Shown here in pieces: positions 11,532-22,199 of a DNA stretch of 64,000 nucleotides. The notes under the pieces are model-generated. The model was given only the letters and a program-made list of their open reading frames with translations, had not been told where the DNA came from and did not search any database. How positions within the stretch are numbered: the first letter of the stretch is position 1; every line of letters starts with the position of its first letter. The position numbers and the translations under genes were made by a program. Source of the DNA: Kryptolebias marmoratus. Taxonomy: Eukaryota > Chordata > Actinopteri > Cyprinodontiformes > Rivulidae. Location of the stretch: NCBI RefSeq assembly GCF_001649575.2, contig NC_051433.1, positions 18,694,326 through 18,758,325 of the forward strand, written 5' to 3'.

Positions 11532-14499
11532 TCAACTCATTGCCACTTTCTTTGTTTGTTCTAAAAGATTACTCAGAATGTCACACATCTTTCTCAATTA
11601 CAAGATGGATGGGAAAGTTTTGAACTTTGCCTCGAGCCGCTGCATCAATCATAGAATCAATCAGAGCAAAAGAGTCTGTCTCAACTAGTCATCTTTAAAA
11701 GCCGCATGCGCCAGCTGTTGTCTGGCCTGCAGAGTCAAAGGTGAGATCTGAAACCCGACCCGAAACCAATAGTGAAGTCATCGCTTTTCAATCTGTTTAA
11801 CAATTGATTTGTTTATGGGTTTCGGCTGACAGCCAATTGAAAGTAGATACAACTGAAAAGTCATGTCTGCAGGAACTTTGTAACATAACCGGTAAAACAT
11901 GGAGAATACTTTGATCTAAGTCTTTTTTTTAATCATTAGTCCTGCATTTAGGCAGTTAAAAAAAGCTGTTAAGGTTCAAAAGCAAAATCCCAGAGGCCAG
12001 AGTTACAGGTTACCAGCTACCCAACAAATTTCCTTTAGCCAAGATAACTGAGAGGAGTAAAGTTTTTAACATCTTGTTGCAAGCTGTGATTGTGTTTGCT
12101 TACAACAGTATGCCAGAAGCTGAAAGCGGGGGGGACCCCTTTACCTACAGGTTTACAAGAATCCACAACAGAAAAATAAAAAAGAAAGTCACCGAATGAA
12201 GAATGAATTTTTTTCTGTTTGTTTCCTTCAGTGTAGATTTAGGTTATTTCTGTACACTGTCATTAAGTTCGGAGATTAGCTTTAAAAAGAAGGGAAATAA
12301 GAACCTCAAAAATCCAGATTTTGCCGCTCATTTTACAACAAATACATCACGAGCCCACATCAAGTGACCCAAGCAGACTTTCATTACCGACTTACAGATG
12401 AGACAAAGTCGAATTGACTGCGAGGCCGTCTTCTAACCTGATTAAATCCATCATTAAGAATATCACGTAATGAATGTAACACTTGTGGTCTTCGTAAAAC
12501 ACCATTTTATTTCTGTGGACCTAATCTAAAAGGATGTGGCAGCAAATGTGTTTAAGTAATTAAACCTGATTAATTGAGCCAGAGTTGATGAAGAGTTAAT
12601 TGACAGTCTAAATGAGTTGAGCTAGGAGAAGCCAGTTGAGCGGCATGCTTTAAAAGTTATTTTACTAATGAGTTTATGTCAGCTAATATTTGATGATTTG
12701 ATAGTTTTACTTCTAAGAGAAGAAACTTGATTTTCAGAAACCGACTTCTGATTCGCAGCGAGCCACCAGTCGCAGATTCAAGCGTCGCTCTCATGCCGCT
12801 TTTCCAGAACAAAAGAAAACCTTGAGAAAAGACCCCATGTAGACCGCTTGAGCTGCTTCCCCCTCCCGACCTTTCTCTCTTTCTGAAGAGTGTTTAGCTG
12901 CACAAATCAGCAGCTATAGCACAACTCTAATGATACTAATTGTCAGTGTAATTATGTATTGATCGGTAGTGTGTGTGTGGGTGGTGTGTTGGATACATCA
13001 TTATCAGATGTAATCAGGAAATGTGGGAAAAGGGATGTGCTAATCTTGCACGTGCTAATTTTCCTGGAGTGGTTTTGTTTGAAGTTTTTGTTTAACTGCG
13101 TACATCTGTTTCTGGATAGTTGGTATTATATTTTTAACTCTTGCTTATTAGTCCTCTGCGCTGCTTGTTTGTGCCTATGTTCATATCCAAGCTGCTGCAG
13201 TCTCAGGATTCAAATTTGCTTTAATTTGCAAGTACTTGCGTGCTTTTGTGTATGTATTTAGAAGTGCTTTTATTACTATTTCCTACATGTTCTTTATGCA
13301 GTATGCAATGTTTTTCTGTCTCTCCCAGTCGGTTGTGGCCTAAACATGTGATGACAGCTTATGGAAGCGCTTCTCTGAATACATGCCAACTCCTTGAGGT
13401 TTCACTTTCTGCTTGGAGTGCACTCAACATTGAAATTACCATGGTGCACCCCATGAATATGGAATGGGTGCAGTCATCTCTGTTTCTAAATTATTGATCA
13501 GTGAGGATCAAGTAACATATTCTGGAAATTAGCTACTCATTTGAAGGGAGACAGGTTAAAGATGGTATAGAAAAATCACTTCCTTTGCCTTTTTTTTTTA
13601 GTACATTTTTATTCTGAAATTGAAACTCATTTGAGGTATAGTTGGGTTATCATTGAGAAATTGGGAGAGTAGTTGGTGGGGGGGAAAAAAAAGAAAATTG
13701 CTGAAAAAATTGCAAAAAAATAAAGTGAAAATTTTCTGTTGCAGCCTCACTGAATTTTGAGTGTTTGCAACCAAGTAACAAACAAGCCACGAGGCCGCAC
13801 TTTGAAAAGGCTAATTTTCAAAAATCACAGACTATTTTTTTGTGCGTAGCTTGTAAAACTGTACTCTTGGCTGTGCACATATTTTGCTGTCCACCTCCGC
13901 CCCCATCATACCCACATCGGCTTGTTTTGTACACACGGCAGCAGCTGCCCTTACATTTACAATTTAATCTGCTGGAGTACCCTTTTGAAATGAAGATAGG
14001 CAGATGTGGATCAGTTTTTTTAATTATTCAATATTTATTATCAGCATAGGTTTTTAGACTTGGAGATTTTCCTTGGATGCTGTCTGCCAAAGGAAAGCTC
14101 CCATGCAGGTGTCAACATACAGCTCTAGAGTGCTCCTGTGCCACATTGGAGATACCTGTGTCAAAATTCAGATAGGTTGGAGATGAGTTTATGGCTGTTT
14201 TGAAAAGGAAGTTGTCGCACAAAATTTTAAACATGTTTACAACCTAAGCGACAGGACTGTGCTTCTTGCAACTCACACAAGGAAGTTGAGAACCCCACAA
14301 AAGTCAGGAAACATTTGGAAAACTCCCTCATGAATGCTGTTCACCAGCTACTCTCATCACAGTGAGATGCCACTATAGAGAGAGTAAGATAAAAAGAATA
14401 ATCAGCCCACTTTTGTTGATGCCTCTTAAAAACAACCAATCAAAAGTTTTCATCCTGCTGGTTTCAGTTAAAGATTATTATCATTTTCTTCACTGACTT

Positions 14500-15117
14500 T
14501 TAAGCGATAGTTCAGGTTTTTTTTAAAGTAGGGTTTTGTGGACAGGCTAGGAATGATATGATATGATGATATCTTACCTGTTGTAGATAGCTCTTTGAAC
14601 ATCTTTCGTTGAGAGAAACAGATTAATTTTAACCGTGTTAACAAGCCAACTTCTAGTTCAACAGGTACAATACAAAAGTGAATTGCTATTGTTTTAAAAA
14701 GTCATAGCTGTTCGTTCAAACTTTACTTTACAGTACTATACATCACCATTACTTTTTATATTACCTGTATTTATTTATTTATGCATCTGTTCTTATTTGC
14801 AATTGCAAACAGTGGCAGCTTGGAACACTTGCAGCAGAATTATTATATTTCTGCACAGTAACAGTGCACAGCAACATACAGATTTATTAAACAATGTTTG
14901 CAGGAGCCACTATGAAATATTTAGGAGTGGAGTTGTTTTAATACAACAGCGATCTCTTTTGATCTTTGCCCCACTCAGACTAACTGTTAATCTGGTCAGA
15001 AATAAACCAAAGTCTCAAACTCTGGTTGTTCAAAATGCTATCTACAACAGGTAAGATATTAATTATTCCTAACCTTTCCATAGAAACTCCTCTCAGAATA
15101 TCTGAACTGTCACTTTA
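14500..15117. mobile_element. Inverted-end non-autonomous element, copy A (about 618 bp)
   Basis: The left end reads TTAAGCGATAGTTCAGGT and the right end reads TCTGAACTGTCACTTTA, whose reverse complement is nearly the same sequence, giving imperfect inverted ends of about 16 bp. The interior shares ordered blocks with copies B and C: a left block containing TGTTGTAGATAGCTCTTTG, and a right block (CTCAGACTAACTGTTA, then GGTTGTTCA and AAGTAAGAT-like words). There is no transposase frame, so it is a MITE-like passenger. No clear target-site duplication is visible and the superfamily is unassigned. Confidence 0.6.
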
Positions 15118-16592
15118 GCATATTTTGCCAGCAGACATTTGAGCATATCAGGCAGGTTAACTTGTAAATTTATCGCTGTAGTGACCAATAGATACTTAGT
15201 TGTTAGGTTCACCTAATAATTCCACATAAGGGCCCATCCAGATGTGCTTGCAGGCAAACTTACTCAAACTCAGCAGCACTTCTTGGATTTATTAGACTTG
15301 AAAAATCTCCAGCAATGTCTCCTTGGGTTCAAAGCTGCCACGGAGGTTGCCGGGTTATTTATAACTTGCCCTCGCCCGGATTCTCTCGCTCATCTTGGAG
15401 CCAGCCACAAATACACACTTTAGGTAAGAGGCACCTGCATCAACCTGCAGGCCTCCTGGAGCTGTCTGTGGGTGGGCGTGTACCGCAGAAATCATTATCA
15501 CCTGTTCTGGAAAAAGAAAGGCAGCATAGGAGAACTTATTTTCTTTTCCTTGTTACTTTCCATCCCACTGTAAATTCATTCCTGCTCTTTCCAACTCTCT
15601 CTCTCTCACACACATACACACACACACACAAACAACTGTCACACCCACGAATGCTCATGGAAGTGGGCCATTTCGTGCACATCCCTTTCACATCCACCAG
15701 TAAAACACACCACTTTCTAACATGCTATGTTTTAGAGCGTAGGTAATGGCTCTATCTAAAGACATATTTAAGCGTCTGTTGCCTTGATGAGGAGACAGCT
15801 GATGACTTGTGGGAGAGGCGCTTCTTTTTTACAGCGTCTGACACACGTGTGTGCACAAAGGCACCCAGAGAAAAATGCCAGGCTTGTTTTGAAGCCATGC
15901 TGTCAGCACTGCCACCAGCCAATGCAGTTAATCCCTTTCATTCTCTTTTTAAGCTCACTTTGGTCGTATTTATGTCCCTGTGCATCATATATTTACAAAG
16001 AAACCCAGTACCTGTTAAGTGCAGACACACAGCTCAGTTTATTTGCATAATGTTGAATGAATGAGTTTTGTTGCATGTTTTCCTCCCACCTTAATAGCTG
16101 TAATTCACAGCAGTGTGTTCTATCGGCATCTCATACACAAGCCTGTATTGTATTCTGCTGTTTCCATATGTTAAACTGAATCAAGGTGCCCGTTGACAAG
16201 TCCCAGTTGAGGTTAGTGTAATGGGTGTTCAGACTTCTTTGTCCGAGGAAATACGTTCAAGAAATGCTAATCATTTCCTTCAGTGTAGGCCAGCCAGCTC
16301 ACGTCTGTAATCAGTCAGTGTTATTGTGGGCCAGAGTTGTGCATACATATGTTTGGTGCCACATGAATGACTTTATTTCAGCATTTTGCAGTTTTTAGTA
16401 TGTGAAGCAGCTCCACTCAAGGGGAACCGTCATCCTTGTGGCTATGAACATGTAACTTCTTGTTTTTGATATAGAGTTTGTGTGAATGTGAGCACAAGCC
16501 TCATATTTTGATCTATCTGCATTTGGGTTACACGTTGGTGTAGATTCTCAGACATCCAGAACATTGCAATCCTACATGCTTAAATAGAAGGT

Positions 16593-16748
16593 AAGTGAAC
16601 TTCCTTTCTTGTTTCGTAAAGATATTTCACCTCTCATCTGACAGACTTCTTCAGTTCAAGAGAAGCCTGCAGTTTTTGTCTGTGTGCCTGAAGAAACCTT
16701 TTAGATGAAAGAGAAATGTCTTTACAAATCAAGACAGGAAGTCCACTT
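16593..16748. repeat. Long foldback (about 62-bp imperfect inverted arms, 33-bp loop)
   Basis: The left arm at 16593-16654 and the right arm at 16688-16748 are reverse complements at roughly four positions in five, by eye. The arms carry the paired words CTCATCTGACAGACTTCTTCAG and CTGAAGAAACCTTTTAGATGA. The same type of arm (CTTCTTCAG / CTGAAGAAG next to a GATGAGAGGTGAAA-like word) is, to my recollection, a common teleost interspersed repeat, and this looks like a decayed copy. Transcribed within the plexin intron it would form a long hairpin RNA. Confidence 0.6.
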
Positions 16749-18011
16749 TATTTCATCATGACACAGAATCTCAACTGACGGATCATACAAAAACTCTGTT
16801 GGTGTTTTTTTTTTTTTATTCTCAGTCCTGAAAACTAGGGAGAGGACTGAGTTCCTTAAAGTGGATATACAGATATACTAGTGGTAAATAATTGATATAC
16901 TTAAATGTGGAAACTTACAAATAAAGAAACTAAATAATACACTTGTGAAACTAAACTGAAACTTTGTTTCACATGTTACAGACAAAGTAAAAAAGGTATC
17001 GTTTGAAAAAAGGTATCCATAAAAAAGCCAGTAATGAAAATGATCAGCTACCCTTCAGTGTAACACATTTGTTTTAGTGTCTATAACGTTAAGGATAACA
17101 AATAAGATATTGGTAAAAACATCAATTTCTAATTTAAAGTTTTACCCTCCCACATGCATATCATTCAGTCACACAGCTACAAATTCACTTAGTGTGCAGC
17201 ACATGCACTCCTTGAAAATCAAAACAAACCTCCTCTTCTTCATTTACAAACAGTGCTGCCAAAGTCAGTGGAAGGTTGTTTGCTCAACTCCTTCCTCATT
17301 GCCTTTTTGAGAAACTGCAGAGCTTTAAATACAGTCTCCAGCCAATAACCCTGCAGAGACCACTGAGATGAATATTCTTAACACCCTCAATATTGCCCCT
17401 AATTCACATGGGGATTTTTCAGTGTGTTAAATTGCATCATACACAGAATGTTGCGCCTGTAAAAGGTTTTCCAATCTCAAGAGAAATGCCTTTTATTTTA
17501 TGCTGATCTCTGCTGTTTAAACTCACCAGACATGCAGAAAAGGTACAGAACCTTTACCATCCGGGGCCCCAGGGAGACCTTTGCAGGCTGCTGTGTGTAG
17601 TTGTTAGTGTATATATATGAGGTGGGTGTTGACCCTTTTTGAGACTCGATGCAACTGTACACTGTGTTTTCAGGAGTTGATCTCATCTGTAAATGATGAA
17701 TTCACCCTTTTAACTGGCGTCCTTTAGGCTCTGTTGTAATGAGATTGCTTATGTGTGTTTTTGTTTTTTTTGGGTCTGACTCAAATCCAGGCTGATAGAT
17801 TTCTTTCACATGATTCTACAGTTGTTGCCTCTAGTTGTATGTCACATGAAGATCATCGTTATTTTCTTGCTTGTAGCCAAATCTGTATATATTGGGTATT
17901 TTAGTTAAATGGGTCTTAGTTTAGATTTGTGTGGCCAGCTTGTACGTACGGGTTTGTCTGGTAATCTTTGATCTGAGAGGAAGAAATTTCCCCTTAGCTA
18001 TCTGCTGTTAT

Positions 18012-18623
18012 AGAAGAAGTTATTTAAAATCTTTTGAAGTGGGGTTTTCTGAAAGGGTTAGAAACAATTATCTGAAGTATATAGCGCTTCAAACAACCTT
18101 AGAAATACTGATTAGTTCTGATCTGATGGACAAGCTAACAGCTGGTCTAAGACAACTGTATTCTCAAAAACCTCATAGTGGTTCATGCAAATACTATTTT
18201 GAAATCTCCACACTGCTATCAGTTTTGCATTTTGTATACACTATTATTCTCGCAGAAGTATTATGATACTCCTGCAGGAGGTCCCTCAGGGTGCACTGGA
18301 AGTCCAACAACTAGCTACTTATTCTATTTGCACTCATAAATAACCATAAATTTCTTTGTAAATAACCTCAGTGTAAAAGTTGATAAAATAGTGTCTATTT
18401 GAACTGTCTCGGCAGTTTTTGGATTTGGAGTTTTAAAACGGTAACAATATATGCTGGTCTTTGCCTCGCTCAGACTAGCTGTTAGCTTGTTAATCCAGTT
18501 AAAATTAAACTTTATTTCTCTATCTTAAGGTTGTTCAGCAAACTGTCTACAATGAGTAAGATAATGATTGTTCATAACACTTTCTACAGAATCTCACTTC
18601 ATATGACATGAACTATTGCTTTA
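18012..18623. mobile_element. Inverted-end non-autonomous element, copy B (about 610 bp)
   Basis: The segment aligns in order with copy A and copy C. CTTTTGAAGTGGGGTTTTCTG at 18030-18050 is followed by an AATTATCTG word. The right side has CTCAGACTAGCTGTTAGCTTG, GGTTGTTCAGCAAACTGTCTAC and GAGTAAGATAATGATTG. It closes with TGAACTATTGCTTTA, the reverse complement of a TAAAGCAATAGTTCA end. The left terminus is degraded, so the start is approximate. There is no coding capacity. Confidence 0.55.
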
Positions 18624-20148
18624 AACACAAACACCCAAATGAACTGATGTTTTTGTTAAAATGTTCTCTATTTTGTTTTCTCAGAAAAAGAAAAAAACAG
18701 AAGGGCATGAGAACACAGGCTCTTTGTTGACTTAAGAGCCATTACATTTCCTGCATAACATATAGTGGCTATGTGAGGGATGAAGAAGTGACTTATAAAA
18801 AAAGTTGGAAAGAGTAGAAACAGACACAGTGCATGTTGAAGTTTCGTAGGTCCTGTGGCGGCTGGAAGCAGATAGAGAAAAAGAGTGTTTAAAAAAAGTG
18901 CAGAGAAACGCTTTATTGACGTGTGCTGAGCTGCAGGCAATTTAGGTAGACCATTCAAGAGAGTGTGTGTGGAGGAGGGGTGTTATCTTTTCTCCTGTGT
19001 GGATCAATCAGATGATGTAGTGATAAGTCTGTGGATTACACCGCTATTTACACACTCCCCAAGTGTACTTGTGTGTGTACCAGCTCACACGCGTGTGCTG
19101 GCTCTGTATAACTTCCTGACAGACATTCTGCTTTACTTTTCTTCTGAATACCGGTGCCTCACACACACCGCATGCATCCTGTCAGTAAGAATATTGCCAA
19201 AGCAGCGTCCAGAATGGACCACATGATCAAACTGGGGGCACCTAGGATATTTTATGGTCATTTTCTGTCATAGTAAAAATGGTTTTTGATAGAATGATAA
19301 ATTATTTAATCTACACAACCAGATTGTTCTACTGCAGTTTCTGTTCGCTCAACTAGATGTCAGGGTTTGGTCAGCCCTTTTTGTGTAAAAAGATAATATT
19401 AAATCGACTGTGGTATCAAACAAGGAAAGAGATAAATTAGTAAAGTTTTACTAGAAAAATGTGTGTAACTGTTCAGTTTTTTTTAAACCAATCGTTTATC
19501 ATTAAACAAAAGAATTTCTTCATTGTGGCACTTGAACTTTTCTTTATATATTACGCCCTGTGGGAGTGTGTGGTGACTGGTTAAGGGATCATATGGGTCA
19601 GTGAGTTGCCTTGGGCGATGTGCCCCTCGTGACTCTGGTATGCTCCCGATATTGTCACATGGTTGCCACCATTACCGCCGGGTCACCACCATGACTGAAC
19701 ACAGTTAAAATAAAAAGGCTTCGCATGGTAGGATTATGCTGGTGAGAAAACTTTGGATGAATGAATGGGGCTTTATTTGGATAGGCTGTTTAATGTGTTG
19801 TGCAATGGAATCACAGCTTTAAAGGCTGGATAAAGTTAGGTGGGTTTCTCTGCTGTCCCAAGTAAACACCATTTAAACCTGCACACCGCTTGGCAGCTTT
19901 CAAGGTCCATTTTATGGGGAGATACAAGGAAATCTTGGTGGGATGTGCTTTACATTCCTGGCCTGGCTTATGTTTGCTAATCTTGATAAGGCTTCAGAAC
20001 ATTAAGATCTTTTGAAGTGGGGTTTTATGGAAAGGTTAGAATTAATTATCTGTTTTAGATAGTTCTTTGACTGACCTCAGTTTGGAGGAATGGGGTTTGA
20101 TTCTGACTGGACTGAAGAGCTAATGACTAGTCCAAGTGGGGTCAAGAC

Positions 20149-21114
20149 CAGGGGTGGAAATTAAAAATTTTGTCCACCAGCCACTCAAAGATTTTACCAG
20201 CCACTATTTTATGTTGTGACAAAAAGTTATTTCATATGATGATGATGATCGAGGTGGGTGGAAGCAGTTGTGATGCAACTGCAAATTGCAAAAGTTATCA
20301 GGGGGGAACCAAATATTTCAGCTGTCTGAAATAATCGGTTCCCTCTCTAAAACATGGGACAAAAATAATTTACCAAAAAGTCCTTAACTGTGTTTGTTCC
20401 TCTCATCATGGACAACAAGTCCTGTGAAATTGACGACATTTGTTGTTTTTTTGCAAAAGTTACCACGGGGGAACCAAATATTTCAGCCGTCTGAAATAAT
20501 CTGTTCCCCCTCCAAAACATGGGACAAAAATAATTTACCAACAAGTTCTTATTTTTTTTCCTTTTTCCTCTGTATTATGATGTTATTAGCACATTTAATT
20601 CCTAAAAGAATTATGTTTTTTTGTTTTTTTTAATAAGAAATATTTGCCCCAACAATTCTGTTAATAGATAAGTCATTATTTATTTTAATTATTATTTGTT
20701 TTTGTCAACACATTGTCTATATTGTCCATAACAGTCTGTCTGTCTATCTATCACGCTAGCAAAACAGTGGCTTAACTTCGCCAAAACAAGTTGTTTGACC
20801 TTTCACGGTCTCCGTAGTTCCCTTGCAGCGTGAGCACAGCGCGGCGGTTACGAGCGTTGAACATGAACGCGCGCTTTTTGCCGCGTACGCGGCACGGAGA
20901 CGCAGGAGGAACCGTATCTGATGGGGGAACGCGGCTCGACATAACAGCAGCAACTCGAGCACATTACTGCCCCCTATATGTCAAGAGGACAAATAACACC
21001 TTTTCTGTTCAAATTGCCAACCCGCCACAGTGGCGTGTGTGTTGATCAAATTCACCCGCCACTTCAAATATTTACCCGCATTTGGCCGGTGGCGAGTGCT
21101 AATTTCCAACCCTG
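20149..21114. mobile_element. Non-autonomous hAT-like DNA transposon, 966 bp, with perfect 8-bp target-site duplication
   Basis: The left terminus is CAGGGGTGGAAATTA, and the right terminus, read in reverse complement, is CAGGGTTGGAAATTA: 14 of 15 positions agree. The flanks are GTCAAGAC at 20141-20148 and GTCAAGAC at 21115-21122, an exact 8-bp duplication as expected for hAT-type insertion. No transposase is encoded; the longest frames are about 70 codons and look random, so it must have been mobilised in trans. A similar direct subterminal motif (CACCNGCCACT followed by ATTT and ACCNGC) occurs at 20175-20205 and 21053-21081. The interior includes a CpG-rich block at about 20825-20960. Confidence 0.85.
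20286..20550 (+). repeat. Internal 100-bp direct duplication inside the hAT-like element
   Basis: The 100-base stretches 20286-20385 and 20451-20550 are near-identical direct copies at an offset of 165 bases. Each carries GGGGGAACCAAATATTTCAG, then TCTGAAATAAT and AAAACATGGGACAAAAATAA. Neither codes for anything recognisable. The duplication probably arose inside an ancestral element; comparison with other genomic copies would tell whether it is shared. Confidence 0.8.
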
Positions 21115-21621
21115 GTCAAGACCTAAGTGAATTGCAGCCATTTTAAAACTCCAGCCTAAAAATTTTCAAAACCAGTTGAGTGCTATTTCATAAACTTTTA
21201 CAGTATCAATTTAGCATTACACAGTTATTTATGTTGAGTACTGTGGTTATTTGCAAGCACATAAAGTGGCACCAGCAGCTAGCAGTGACACTTCCACCGC
21301 AGCCTGGGGCCCTTTCAGCAAGAGTATCATATTTCTGCTGGAATAAACGAGCAATTCAAATCAGCAGTGCAAAAAATTTAGACGACAGCGTTCACATGAA
21401 TCACTTAGAATTTTTTTTTTGAGATTTGAGTTGTTTTAAGAGGCAGCAATCCACTTTGTTCCCGGCACTTCTCAGAGGAGCCATTAGCTTGTCAGTCCAG
21501 TTAGAATTGCACTCTATTTCTTAAAAAAAATGGTCATTCCATAAGCTCTCTTCAACAAGTAAGATACTAATTGTTTATAGTCTTTCCACAAACCCTTACT
21601 TTAAGGGATCTGAGCTTTTCG

Positions 21622-21830
21622 TTGAAGGAGTATTCTGGTTCATCTGAAGTGGTTGTCTAGTGCTTTGAGGAGTATTTTGAGTCTTACATGCAGTAGATAA
21701 TGGACAGCTTGTTGATAGTTTGTCAAAGCAGAAAGGATTTTTCCATAAAGGAACCGATCAACAAACCTAATTACAGGTCCACCAGCAGAGCAAGTGTTTT
21801 TGCAGTTCAGTTAAATCAAAACTCATAAAT
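21622..21830. mobile_element. Possible further related element fragment before plexin second coding exon
   Basis: Directly after copy C, the words GGAGTATTCTGGTTCATCTGAAG and GCAGTAGATAATGGACAGC resemble, as I remember them, the left part of the same broad teleost repeat superfamily. No right end is found, and the similarity to copies A-C is weak. If real, it places element-derived DNA within about 200-400 bp of the exon at 22017. Confidence 0.25.
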
Positions 21831-22016
21831 TTTACATTGGTTATACCACATTGCATTAGTGTCAATTATGATCTTCATCCAACTGAAAGTAGTTTTATTT
21901 TCCTGAACTATGTTTCAACATTTTCTTCGGTGTAATAAAGAAACCCAGTCTGAATGTATGTTTAGTTGATATTGGTAAAAATGAGATTCCTTATAGTTCT
22001 TTCTTCTTCCCTTTAG

Positions 22017-22199
22017 CCCCTGCAGATAGATGACGATTTCTGTGGCCAGGACTTCAACCAGCCTCTGGGGGGAACCAGCACCATTGAAGGCATACCGCTC
22101 TTCATAGACAAGGATGACGGCATGACCTCAGTGGCGGCGTATGACTACCGTGGCAACACTGTGGCATTTGCAGGCACACGCAATGGGAAGCTGAAGAAG
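22017..22199 (+). CDS. plxna1: Plexin A1, second coding exon (sema domain, 61 codons)
   Basis: This exon continues the sema propeller of the receptor. The acceptor is CTTTAG at 22011-22016 after a pyrimidine tract, and the donor is GTAGGG starting at 22200. Its length of 183 bases keeps phase 0 on both sides. The translation begins [19 protein letters not shown] and continues with [23 protein letters not shown] and [12 protein letters not shown], corresponding to residues 395-455 of the joined protein. The [18 protein letters not shown] motif is, from memory, the plexin A1 version; A2 and A4 have IDDNFCGLD instead. It has one cysteine (FCGQD). Its length equals a normal plexin exon and there is no frame disruption. 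Confidence 0.96.

Larger units (their letters stand above)
19988..21626. mobile_element. Inverted-end non-autonomous element, copy C, split by a hAT-like insertion
   Basis: The left block (TTTTGAAGTGGGGTTTTATGG at 20011-20031, then AATTATCTGTTTTAGATAG) and the right block (ATTAGCTTGTCAGTCCAGTT, then CAACAAGTAAGATACTAATTG and TCTGAGCTTTTCGTTGAA) match copies A and B. They are separated by a complete hAT-like element at 20149-21114. Removing that element and one 8-base duplication leaves about 665 bp, close to the other copies. Both termini are approximate. This copy is older than the hAT insertion. Confidence 0.55.
5404..22016 (+). other. Plexin A1 intron between first and second coding exons (16.6 kb)
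   Basis: The intron starts with GTAAGC and ends in a pyrimidine-rich tract followed by TAG at 22014-22016. Open frames inside are short, low in complexity or purine-repeat driven, and none resembles a protein. The right part holds three copies of one inverted-end element family, a hAT-like element and a foldback, listed separately. I see nothing identifiable in 5500-9400 and 11540-14490 beyond AT-rich sequence, short hairpins and some ATTA-rich stretches around 12350-12660. Confidence 0.9.

Noticed and set aside
20830..21045. 71-codon frame inside the hAT-like element, considered as a transposase remnant
   Set aside because: It contains no recognisable hAT dimerisation or zinc-finger motif. 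The frame exists because the block is CpG-rich and stop-poor.
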